The notes beneath the pieces are model-generated. The model did no database searches, was not told where the DNA came from, and saw only the letters and a program-made list of their open reading frames with translations. This document shows positions 1-6,666 of a stretch of DNA of 35,777 bases, piece after piece (positions within the stretch are counted from its first letter, which is position 1; each line of letters begins with the position of its first letter). Origin of the DNA: DATARH01 sp036008175 (GTDB lineage Bacteria > Pseudomonadota > Alphaproteobacteria > ATCC43930 > CGMCC-115725); NCBI GenBank assembly GCA_036008175.1, contig DASYOB010000145.1, positions 1-35,777 on the forward strand. Direction: 5' to 3'. Position numbers and translations under genes: made by a program.

Positions 1-125
1 ACGGGTCGATTGTGAAGGGGCGGGTCGATGGGTCCAACCGCTGGCGCCGCCGCGCGCCTTCTCGCGCGAGCGAGGGGAGAAGGGACGCAGAAGTCATGCT
101 CGAGTTCGTCAACCAAGGACCGGCG

Positions 126-1487
126 CTATTCCGCCGCCACCCTCGCGCTCCCCGCCAGCCACCGTTCCAGGTCGGCGAGGGCGCGGACGCCCATGGCGCG
201 CTTGCGGGCGCGTCCGCGCTCGCCGCGGCCTTTGCCGAGCACGGGCGCGTCGAGCGGCGGCAGAAGGCCGTAGTTGATGTTCATCGGCTGGAACGCCGCC
301 CCGCCGAGGTGGCCGCCGGTGATGTGGCCGGCGAGGGCGCCGAGCGCGGTCGTCGCCGGCGGCGCATCGAGCGCCACCCCGAGCCGCTCGGCCGCGGCCA
401 GGCGCCCGGCGATGAGGCCCATGGCGGCGCTCTCGACGTAGCCCTCGACGCCGGTGATCTGGCCGGCGAAGCGCAGGCGCGGATCGGCTTTCAGCCGCAG
501 GGCGCCGTCGAGCAGGCGCGGGCTGTTGATGAAGGTGTTGCGGTGCAGCCCGCCGAGCCGGGCGAACTCGGCCCGCTCCAGCCCGGGGATCATGCGGAAG
601 ATGCGCTTCTGCTCGGCGTGCCGCAGCTTGGTCTGGAACCCGACCATGTTGTAGAGCGTGGCCAAGGCGTTGTCCTGGCGCAGCTGGACGACGGCATAGG
701 GCCGCCGGCCGGTCTTCGGGTCGCGCAGCCCGACCGGCTTCATCGGGCCGAAGCGCAGCGTGTCGGGACCGCGCGCCGCCATCACCTCGACCGGCAGGCA
801 GCCCTCGAAATAAGGGGTCGATTTTTCCCATTCGTGGAACTCGGTCTTGTCGCCGGCGAGCAGCGCCGCGACAAACGCCTCGTATTCGTCGCGCTCCAGC
901 GGGCAGTTCACATAGTCGGCGCCATCACCCTTGTCATACCGAGACTGGAACCAGGCCTTCCCAAAATCGATCGTGTCGCGATGGACGATCGGCGCGATCG
1001 CATCGAAAAACGCCAGCGACTCTTCGCCGGTCAGCGCGGCGATGGCTTCGGCCAATGCCGGCGAGGTCAGGGGGCCGGTGGCGATGATGACCTCGTCCCA
1101 TTCCGAGGGCGGCAGACCGGCCACTTCCTCGCGCCGGACCTCGATGAGCGGCTCGGCGATCAGCGCCGCCTCGACCGCCTCGGAAAATCCGACCCGGTCG
1201 ACCGCCAGCGCGCCGCCCGCCGGCACCTTGTGCGCATCCGCGGCGGAGAGGATTAAGGAGCCGCATTGCCGCATCTCCTCGTGCAGCAGGCCGACCGCGT
1301 TGCGCTGCGGATCGTCGGAGCGGAACGAGTTCGAGCACACCAGCTCGGCGAGCCCCTGGCCCTGATGCGCCTCGGTGCCGCGCACCGGCCGCATCTCGTG
1401 CAGCACCATCGGCAGCCCCGCGCGCGCCAATTGCCATGCCGCCTCGCTGCCTGCCAGCCCGCCGCCGATGACGTGCACCGGGTTCAT
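126..1487 (-). CDS. trmFO: TrmFO, folate/FAD-dependent tRNA (uracil-54-C5)-methyltransferase
   Basis: This 453-aa protein has the family's usual length. TrmFO makes ribothymidine at position 54 of the T-loop of tRNAs, using methylenetetrahydrofolate as carbon donor and FADH2 as reductant, in the cytoplasm. The N-terminus carries the FAD dinucleotide-binding motif (VHVIGGGLAGSEAAWQLA, residues 4-21), followed by the family blocks LHEMRP, LVCSNSFRSD and GLLHEEMR. The C-terminal part has FAGQITGVEGYVESAAMG and PMNINYGLLPP, also typical. The ATG at 1487 is chosen because the Rossmann motif begins directly after it. No clear Shine-Dalgarno precedes it. Its first 47 bases plus about 10 upstream bases are repeated near 2051-2107, so the present promoter region is probably not the ancestral one. 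The gene reads towards the left window edge and ends in TAG. Identification is firm; effects of the upstream duplication are inference. Confidence 0.97.
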   Translation of the reverse strand: MNPVHVIGGGLAGSEAAWQLARAGLPMVLHEMRPVRGTEAHQGQGLAELVCSNSFRSDDPQRNAVGLLHEEMRQCGSLILSAADAHKVPAGGALAVDRVGFSEAVEAALIAEPLIEVRREEVAGLPPSEWDEVIIATGPLTSPALAEAIAALTGEESLAFFDAIAPIVHRDTIDFGKAWFQSRYDKGDGADYVNCPLERDEYEAFVAALLAGDKTEFHEWEKSTPYFEGCLPVEVMAARGPDTLRFGPMKPVGLRDPKTGRRPYAVVQLRQDNALATLYNMVGFQTKLRHAEQKRIFRMIPGLERAEFARLGGLHRNTFINSPRLLDGALRLKADPRLRFAGQITGVEGYVESAAMGLIAGRLAAAERLGVALDAPPATTALGALAGHITGGHLGGAAFQPMNINYGLLPPLDAPVLGKGRGERGRARKRAMGVRALADLERWLAGSARVAAE

Positions 1488-1497
1488 AGGGGTTACG
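1441..1497. repeat. Direct repeat copy 1, 5' end of trmFO
   Basis: This segment holds the first 47 bases of trmFO and about 10 bases upstream. It matches 2051-2107. Bases 1456-1487 are identical to 2066-2097, there are two mismatches in the preceding 15 bases, and a one-base indel lies just upstream of the start codon, followed by shared TTACGTGT. The two copies are 610 bp apart and flank the DUF559 gene. Confidence 0.9.
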
Positions 1498-1552
1498 TGT
1501 CGCTCGCCGCCGGCTGCTTCAAGACGGCACGCGCCGACATGGGTTGCCTCGG

Positions 1553-1969
1553 CTAAGAGCGGTGGGCTTCTCCCCCGCCTTGTGGGGGAGGTGGCGAGCG
1601 ACGCGAGCCGGAGGGGGTTGCTGCGGCTTGTTCGATACCGACAAGAACCCCCTCCAGCCTCTCGTCGCGCAATACGTCGGCGGCGGTTATCCGCAAGACC
1701 CTGATGCCCCTTCCGGCCAAAAACCCATCACGGCGCTCGTCATGACCTACCTGCGCGACCGTGTCGTGCGCAAACCCGTCTACCTCAATCGCCAAACGCG
1801 CGGAGGGGCAATAGAAATCGAGGATGTACGGTCCGACTGGATGTTGCCGGCGAAAGCGAAAGCCCGCCAGTCGCCCCTTGCGCAGCGCTTGCCAGAGCAC
1901 GACCTCCGGCAGGCTCATTTTCCGGCGGAGTTCGCGTGCTCGCCTAAGCGTTGCCTCTGGCGGCCGCAT
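1553..1969 (-). CDS. DUF559 endonuclease-like protein (PD-(D/E)XK / Vsr-like fold)
   Basis: The predicted protein is 138 aa from the ATG at 1969. The open frame extends to a TTG at 2041, but that part only translates the upstream hairpin repeat. The conserved core is a basic helix (RRARELRRKMSLPEVVLWQ), then GFRFRRQHPVGPYILDFYC and the strand LAIEVDGFAHD. Glu and Asp residues in these blocks match the metal-binding residues expected of the DUF559 family, related to very-short-patch-repair nucleases. Family members are small putative DNA endonucleases of mostly unknown role. The last ~20 residues (PSGSRRSPPPPQGGGE) are encoded by the flanking GC-rich hairpin repeat, so the tail is probably not functional. 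The gene sits between two copies of the trmFO 5' end, which suggests that it arrived by insertion. Family call is firm; nuclease activity is inferred. Confidence 0.85.
   Translation of the reverse strand: MRPPEATLRRARELRRKMSLPEVVLWQALRKGRLAGFRFRRQHPVGPYILDFYCPSARLAIEVDGFAHDTVAQVGHDERRDGFLAGRGIRVLRITAADVLRDERLEGVLVGIEQAAATPSGSRRSPPPPQGGGEAHRS
1570..1590. repeat. GC-rich hairpin repeat, left of DUF559 gene
   Basis: CTCCCCC (1570-1576) and GGGGGAG (1584-1590) form a 7-bp stem with a 7-base loop. The surrounding sequence (GGTGGCGAGCGACGCGAGCC and GGAGGGGGTT, to about 1619) resembles the dispersed intergenic repeats of alphaproteobacteria. It overlaps the 3' end of the DUF559 frame. Similar hairpins lie at 1999-2021 and 35752-35777. 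Confidence 0.75.
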
Positions 1970-1998
1970 GCCCCCTCCACCATGCCTCGCATGGTTCC

Positions 1999-2021
1999 CC
2001 TCCCCCGCTTGGCGGGGGAGG
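1999..2021. repeat. GC-rich hairpin repeat, right of DUF559 gene
   Basis: CCTCCCCCGC (1999-2008) and GCGGGGGAGG (2012-2021) form a perfect 10-bp stem with a 3-base loop. It belongs to the same hairpin family as 1570-1590 and lies just upstream of the DUF559 start codon. It could act as a folded mRNA leader or as a mobile-element end; the sequence does not decide between these. Confidence 0.75.
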
Positions 2022-2050
2022 AACAACTCTACCAGTTCCAACCGTTTGCG

Positions 2051-2107
2051 GCCTCGCTGCCGGCAAGCCCGCCGCCGATGACGTGCACCGGGTTCATGCA
2101 GGATTAC
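2051..2107. repeat. Direct repeat copy 2, decoy 5' end of trmFO
   Basis: This is the second copy of the trmFO start. Read on the minus strand from the ATG at 2097, it encodes MNPVHVIGGGLAGSEAA, identical to the TrmFO N-terminus, then NGWNW and a TAG stop (22 codons). It is therefore a truncated remnant rather than a gene. The original trmFO promoter may lie upstream of this copy, at 2098-2163, rather than beside the intact gene. Confidence 0.88.
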
Positions 2108-2163
2108 GTGTTCTCGGCAGTCCGCTCCCGCAAGGCTCCGGGGTACCGATCGACCAGTGTTGG

Positions 2164-2715
2164 TTATCTCTGCCGAGTAGCTGCAGCAGCTGCCCTCTTT
2201 CGGGTAGGGCCGACAACGCCGCTAGGGAGCCGTCGTCTCGGGTGATATGGACTGTCCGGGTTTACATCGAGATCCACGACCTCCACGCAACCTGAGGGCT
2301 GCTTATGGCTTTTTCCGCTGTACCACGGCCCTTCGCGGAGCTGGACCTGGCTGACATCTGACAATGTCAGGCATCGCCAATCGCCGCCGAGCGGTAATTT
2401 CGAGGCGCTTCCGCCGGCAAACTGGTACGTGAGTGCCCTCTCCTCCCCTTGCGTATGACCCAGGATGATCGGGCAAAGTTCTCGGCGATGGTCGTCGTAC
2501 ACGCAGACAATCTGCTTCCGCTGCAACATCGCTTGCTCGAACAAGCGGTACGTCTCGCTTGAACCCGGCAGGTCGGTCTTCCGGGCGAGAGTGGACCCCT
2601 CCTCGAAGCGCAACCGCCCGGTCTTGAACTGCGAAAAATCGAGGTCGGACAAATCGGAGTCGAGAAACGCCTCCGCCTCTTCGTCCGTCGTCAGCCTAGG
2701 GACGCGTCGCTTCAT
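2164..2715 (-). CDS. Hybrid antitoxin: CopG/BrnA-like N-terminus joined to a WYL-like domain
   Basis: The predicted protein has 183 aa. The ATG at 2715 is chosen because AAGGAG lies 10 bases upstream and the protein then starts like CopG/BrnA antitoxins (MKRRVPRLTTDEEAEAFL, then DLSDLDFSQF). In such antitoxins a ribbon-helix-helix DNA-binding segment normally follows. Here, after about residue 39, the sequence changes to another conserved module: LFEQAMLQRKQIVCVYDD, HRRELCPIILGHTQGEE, LTYQFAGGS, LGGDWRCLTLSDVSQV and CVEVVDLDVNPDSPYHPRR. This resembles small WYL-like proteins. The start overlaps the 3' end of the BrnT-like toxin gene by 20 bases, as in toxin-first operons. It probably neutralises that toxin, but the loss of the usual DNA-binding part makes autorepression uncertain. 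Domain recognition is from memory of family patterns. Confidence 0.7.
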   Translation of the reverse strand: MKRRVPRLTTDEEAEAFLDSDLSDLDFSQFKTGRLRFEEGSTLARKTDLPGSSETYRLFEQAMLQRKQIVCVYDDHRRELCPIILGHTQGEERALTYQFAGGSASKLPLGGDWRCLTLSDVSQVQLREGPWYSGKSHKQPSGCVEVVDLDVNPDSPYHPRRRLPSGVVGPTRKRAAAAATRQR

Positions 2716-2998
2716 ATCGCTCGATCTCCTTGGCATGCATATAACGAGCGCTGATGGGCCGAACAAGGCGGGTCCCCTCTCGGACCCGCAGAGTGAAGGC
2801 TATGAATAAAGCTCGTCCTCCGGGTGTCCGGCCTATGGCTATAAACCGCTCCTCAGCAAATGATCGTCTCGGCGCCGGAGCGATTTGCGGATCGCCGCGC
2901 AAGACCGCCTCGATCTCTGCAATCGACACCCCGTGCGTCTGGCACTTCTCCCAATTCCCCACATCCCAATCGAAACCCGACGCGAGAAGTGCCGGCAT
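2696..2998 (-). CDS. brnT: BrnT-family ribonuclease toxin
   Basis: This 100-aa protein has the standard BrnT size. BrnT toxins are RelE-fold ribonucleases that stop translation and are neutralised by the adjacent BrnA. Family signatures are GFDWDVGNWEKCQTHGVS near the start (consensus FEWDxxKaxxNxxKHGVSF), AEERFIAIG in the middle, and VRPISARYMHAKEIERYE at the end (consensus RIISARkAtkrErkxYe). The ATG at 2998 is the only sensible start but lacks an obvious Shine-Dalgarno. The gene precedes and overlaps the antitoxin-like gene, which is the usual BrnT-BrnA order. No other defence or phage gene adjoins it directly. Family assignment is good; activity is not shown by sequence alone. Confidence 0.85.
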   Translation of the reverse strand: MPALLASGFDWDVGNWEKCQTHGVSIAEIEAVLRGDPQIAPAPRRSFAEERFIAIGRTPGGRALFIAFTLRVREGTRLVRPISARYMHAKEIERYEATRP

Positions 2999-3079
2999 CT
3001 TTGTTGCACAGGCCCGGTGGGCAGTACGTGATATTTATCGGTGGACGCGGGCGAGCGGGTCTCGGTCCGCCTGGGCGGC

Positions 3080-5935
3080 CTAGCCCGCCCGTCGCCTTGG
3101 GGCGGGGAGGCGCGCCGTCAGGTACGGCCGCAAATATTGGCCGGTGTGGCTCTCCTCGGCGCGGGCGACTTCCTCCGGGGTGCCGGTGGCGACGATGTGA
3201 CCGCCGGCATCGCCCCCCTCGGGCCCCAAATCGATGATCCAGTCGGCGGTTTTGATGACTTCGAGATTGTGCTCGATGACCAGGACGGTGTTGCCGGCCT
3301 CGACCAGCGTATGCAGCACTTCGAGCAGCTTTTTCACATCCTCGAAATGCAGCCCAGTCGTGGGCTCATCCAGGATATACAAAGTTCGGCCGGTCGCTCG
3401 GCGCGACAATTCCTTCGACAATTTGACCCGCTGCGCCTCGCCGCCCGAGAGGGTCGTCGCCGGCTGGCCGATATGGATGTAGCCGAGCCCGACCCGCTGC
3501 AACGTCACCAGCTTGTCGCGGATCGCCGGCACCGCGCGGAAGAACTCGGCGCCCTCGTCGACGGTCATATCGAGCACCTCGGCGATGCTCTTGCCGCGGA
3601 ACAACACCTCCAGGGTCTCGCGGTTGTAGCGCTTTCCTTTGCAGACGTCGCATTGCACATAGACGTCGGGCAGGAAGTGCATCTCGATCTTGATGACGCC
3701 GTCGCCCTGGCAGGCTTCGCAGCGCCCGCCCTTGACGTTGAACGAGAACCGCCCGGGCAGGTAGCCGCGCGCCTTCGCCTCGGGCAGGCCGGCGAACCAG
3801 TCGCGTATCGGAGTGAAGCAGCCGGTATAGGTCGCCGGGTTCGAGCGCGGCGTGCGGCCGATCGGCGACTGGTCGATATCGACGATCTTGTCGAGGAACT
3901 CGGCGCCTTCGAGCGCCTCGAACGGGGCGGGTGTCTCGCGCGCGTTGTTGAGCCGCTTGGCCAGCGCCTTGTAAAGGGTCTCGACGATCAGCGTCGACTT
4001 GCCGCCGCCCGACACGCCGGTCACGCAGCAGAAGGTGCCGAGCGGGATCTCGGCGGTGATGTTCTTCAAGTTGTTGCCGCGCGCGCCGGTGAGCCGGAGG
4101 ATCTGCTTGTCGTGCCCGCGCCGGCGGCGCTCCGGCACCGGGATCTGCCGCATGCCCGTCAGGTACTGGCCGGTGATGCTCTCCGGCGCGCGCATGACCT
4201 CCTCGGGGGTGCCCTTGGCTACGAGGTGGCCGCCATGCACGCCGGCGCCCGGCCCCATATCGATAAGCCAGTCGGCATGGCGGATCGCCTCCTCGTCATG
4301 CTCGACGACGATGACCGTGTTGCCGAGGTCGCGCAGCCGCTTCAGCGTCTCCAACAGCCGCGCGTTGTCGCGCTGGTGCAGCCCGATCGACGGCTCATCG
4401 AGCACGTAGAGGACGCCGGTCAGCCCCGAGCCGATCTGCGACGCCAGCCGGATGCGCTGGCTCTCGCCGCCGGACAAGGTGCCGGAGGAGCGCATCAGGG
4501 TCAGGTACTCGAGCCCGACATTCTTCAGAAAGCCGAGCCGCTCGTTGATCTCCTTCAGGATGCGCTCGGCGATCTCGCGCTGGCTCGGGGTCAGCTCGGC
4601 CTCGATGCTTGAGAACCAGGCCGCCGCCTCGGAGATCGACAAAGCCGCCGCCTGGCTGATGTTCTTGCCGGCGACCTTGACCGCCAATGCCTCGGGCTTC
4701 AGCCGGTCGCCGCCGCACACCTCGCAGGTCTTCGCGTTCTGGTAGCGCCCCAGTTCCTCGCGCACCCACGCGCTGTCGGTCTCGCGGTAGCGCCGCTCCA
4801 TGTTCGGCAGCACGCCCTCGAATGGCCGCTCGGTGGTGTATTGCCTGAGGCCATCATCATAGGTCATCCGCATCGGCTCGCCGCCCGAGCCATAGAGGAT
4901 CGTCCGCCGCATCGGCTCCGGCAAATCATGCCACGGCGTGTGCATGCTCTGCTTGAAGTGGCGGGCGATACTTTCGAGGGTCTGCGTGTAATAGGGCGAG
5001 CTTGAGTGCGACCACGGGCTGACCGCGCCGTCAAAGAGGCTGCGGCGGTCATCGTGCACGACGAGGTCGGGGTCGAAATACAGCTTGGTGCCGAGCCCGT
5101 CGCAGGCCGGGCAGGCGCCGAACGGGTTGTTGAACGAGAACAGGCGCGGCTCGATCTCGGGGATCGTAAAGCCCGACACCGGGCAGGCGAATTTTGCCGA
5201 GAAGATCGTCTGCTCGCCCGAATCGGCGTCCTCGGTGATCGCGATCCCGTCGGCGAGCCCCAGCGCGGTCTCGAACGAATCGGCCAGCCGGTTGCCGAGA
5301 TCGGGCGCGACGACCAGCCGGTCGACGACGATCTCGATGTCGTGCTTCAGCTTCTTGTTGAGCGCCGGCACCTCTTCGATGTCGCGCATCTTGCCGTCGA
5401 CCTTGACCCGCTGAAACCCGCGTTTCTGCAGCTCGGCCAGTTCCTTCCTGTACTCGCCCTTGCGGCCGCGCACGATCGGCGCCAAGAGATAGAGGCGGGT
5501 CCCCTCCGGCATCGCCAGCACCCGGTCGACCATTTGCGACACGGTCTGGCTGACGATCGGCAGCCCGGTCGCCGGCGAATAGGGCACCCCGACCCGCGCC
5601 CAGAGGAGGCGCATGTAGTCGTAGATCTCGGTCACGGTGCCGACCGTCGAGCGCGGGTTGCGCGAGGTCGTCTTCTGCTCGATCGAAATGGCCGGCGACA
5701 GCCCCTCGATCGAATCGACGTCGGGCTTCTGCATCAGCTCGAGGAACTGCCGCGCATAGGCCGACAGACTCTCGACATAGCGGCGCTGGCCCTCGGCATA
5801 GACCGTATCGAAGGCGAGCGATGATTTGCCCGAGCCGGACAGGCCGGTGATCACCACCAGGCTGTCGCGCGGCAGGTCGACATCGATGTTCTTGAGGTTG
5901 TGTTCCCGCGCGCCGCGGATGCGGATGGATTGCAT
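3080..5935 (-). CDS. uvrA: UvrA, excinuclease ABC subunit A
   Basis: The protein has 951 aa, full length for the family. UvrA is the damage-recognition ATPase of nucleotide excision repair; as a dimer it loads UvrB on damaged DNA. Two ABC modules are visible. The first has Walker A GLSGSGKSS (31-39) and signature LSGGESQRIRLASQIG; the second has GVSGGGKST and LSGGEAQRVKLSKELS. The DNA-binding zinc module CEACQGDGVIKIEMHFLPD...CDVCKGK is intact. The first zinc-finger region reads FACPVSGF rather than CPxC, then ACPACDGLG, so one cysteine of that site is Ser. I believe this is usual in alphaproteobacteria. The gene is divergent from ssb, and the 165-bp gap holds a near-consensus SOS box (6022-6036), fitting LexA control. 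The start at 5935 gives the standard MxxIxIRGAREHNLKNI N-terminus. Confidence 0.98.
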   Translation of the reverse strand: MQSIRIRGAREHNLKNIDVDLPRDSLVVITGLSGSGKSSLAFDTVYAEGQRRYVESLSAYARQFLELMQKPDVDSIEGLSPAISIEQKTTSRNPRSTVGTVTEIYDYMRLLWARVGVPYSPATGLPIVSQTVSQMVDRVLAMPEGTRLYLLAPIVRGRKGEYRKELAELQKRGFQRVKVDGKMRDIEEVPALNKKLKHDIEIVVDRLVVAPDLGNRLADSFETALGLADGIAITEDADSGEQTIFSAKFACPVSGFTIPEIEPRLFSFNNPFGACPACDGLGTKLYFDPDLVVHDDRRSLFDGAVSPWSHSSSPYYTQTLESIARHFKQSMHTPWHDLPEPMRRTILYGSGGEPMRMTYDDGLRQYTTERPFEGVLPNMERRYRETDSAWVREELGRYQNAKTCEVCGGDRLKPEALAVKVAGKNISQAAALSISEAAAWFSSIEAELTPSQREIAERILKEINERLGFLKNVGLEYLTLMRSSGTLSGGESQRIRLASQIGSGLTGVLYVLDEPSIGLHQRDNARLLETLKRLRDLGNTVIVVEHDEEAIRHADWLIDMGPGAGVHGGHLVAKGTPEEVMRAPESITGQYLTGMRQIPVPERRRRGHDKQILRLTGARGNNLKNITAEIPLGTFCCVTGVSGGGKSTLIVETLYKALAKRLNNARETPAPFEALEGAEFLDKIVDIDQSPIGRTPRSNPATYTGCFTPIRDWFAGLPEAKARGYLPGRFSFNVKGGRCEACQGDGVIKIEMHFLPDVYVQCDVCKGKRYNRETLEVLFRGKSIAEVLDMTVDEGAEFFRAVPAIRDKLVTLQRVGLGYIHIGQPATTLSGGEAQRVKLSKELSRRATGRTLYILDEPTTGLHFEDVKKLLEVLHTLVEAGNTVLVIEHNLEVIKTADWIIDLGPEGGDAGGHIVATGTPEEVARAEESHTGQYLRPYLTARLPAPRRRAG

Positions 5936-6021
5936 GGGCGTGAACTTAGCCTGCCGCTCCGAGGGATGCTACGGCCCACCCTCCGCGGCTGCGATGTTCG
6001 GCCTGTGGATTGCGGGGATAA

Positions 6022-6036
6022 GAATGAAGTAGGAAC
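6022..6036. promoter_or_regulatory. Candidate LexA (SOS) box between uvrA and ssb
   Basis: GAAT-N7-GAAC on the plus strand reads GTTC-N7-ATTC on the minus strand. The alphaproteobacterial LexA site is the direct repeat GTTC-N7-GTTC, so only one base differs. Both flanking genes are classical SOS-regulated repair genes in related bacteria. Position and similarity support the call; binding is untested. Confidence 0.5.
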
Positions 6037-6100
6037 ATCCGGCGGGCTTGATAAGATGCCCGATCCGAATCCGACTTCCAACTTCGACCAGAGGGACCCC

Positions 6101-6613
6101 ATGGCTGGCAGCGTCAACAAGGTCATTCTCGTCGGCAATCTCGGCCGCGACCCCGAGATCCGCTCGACCCAGGACGGCACCCGCATCGCCAATCTGAACC
6201 TCGCCACCTCGGAGAGCTGGCGCGACCGGGTGTCGGGCGAGCGCAAGGAGCGCACCGAATGGCACCGCGTCGTGATCTTCAATGAGCGCCTCGTCGAGAT
6301 CGCCGAGAAATACCTGCGCAAGGGCTCGAAGATCTACGTCGAGGGCGCCTTGCAGACGCGCAAATGGACCGATCAGCAGAACCAGGAGCGCTATTCGACC
6401 GAGGTGGTGTTGCAGCGCTTCCGCGGCGAATTGACCATGCTGGACGGCGCCGCGGGCGGGCGCGGCGCCGGTGGCGGCGCGGGCGAGGGCAGCTACGACG
6501 AAGGCTACGGCGCCGGCGGCTACGGCGAGACCCCGCGCGCCGCTGCGACTCCTACCGGTGGCCCCGCGCGCGGCCGCAGCAACGCCGACCTCGACGACGA
6601 AATCCCGTTCTAG
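6101..6613 (+). CDS. ssb: Single-stranded DNA-binding protein
   Basis: The protein has 170 aa from the ATG at 6101, preceded by GAGGG. The frame stays open upstream to 5900, but the SSB consensus begins at this ATG. SSB coats single-stranded DNA as a tetramer during replication, repair and recombination and recruits partner enzymes through its tail. The N-terminal OB-fold (about residues 1-112) shows the family motifs VNKVILVGNLGRDPEIR, WHRVVIF, AEKYLRKGSKIYVEG and TEVVLQRF. A Gly/Ala-rich disordered linker follows, ending in the acidic tip DLDDEIPF, the conserved partner-docking peptide. The gene is divergent from uvrA, as is usual in this class. In many relatives gyrA lies close downstream, whereas here about 12 kb of other genes intervene. 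Confidence 0.98.
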   Translation: MAGSVNKVILVGNLGRDPEIRSTQDGTRIANLNLATSESWRDRVSGERKERTEWHRVVIFNERLVEIAEKYLRKGSKIYVEGALQTRKWTDQQNQERYSTEVVLQRFRGELTMLDGAAGGRGAGGGAGEGSYDEGYGAGGYGETPRAAATPTGGPARGRSNADLDDEIPF

Positions 6614-6666
6614 ATCGGTAACGAAGCCGATGAAAGCGCCGAGTCAAGACGCAAGCGCAACGGAAA

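Noticed and set aside
12..1256. Long open frame opposite trmFO (414 codons)
   Set aside because: It is a mirror of trmFO in GC-rich DNA; its low-complexity Arg/Ala/Gly composition and lack of motifs mark it as a shadow frame.
3183..5185. UvrA first zinc site with Ser in place of a Cys (FACPVSGF)
   Set aside because: I believe it is the normal form in alphaproteobacteria, so it is not reported as a defect.
5996..6010. Second possible LexA site GTTC-N7-GGAT
   Set aside because: Two of four bases in the second half-site differ from consensus; the site at 6022-6036 is better.
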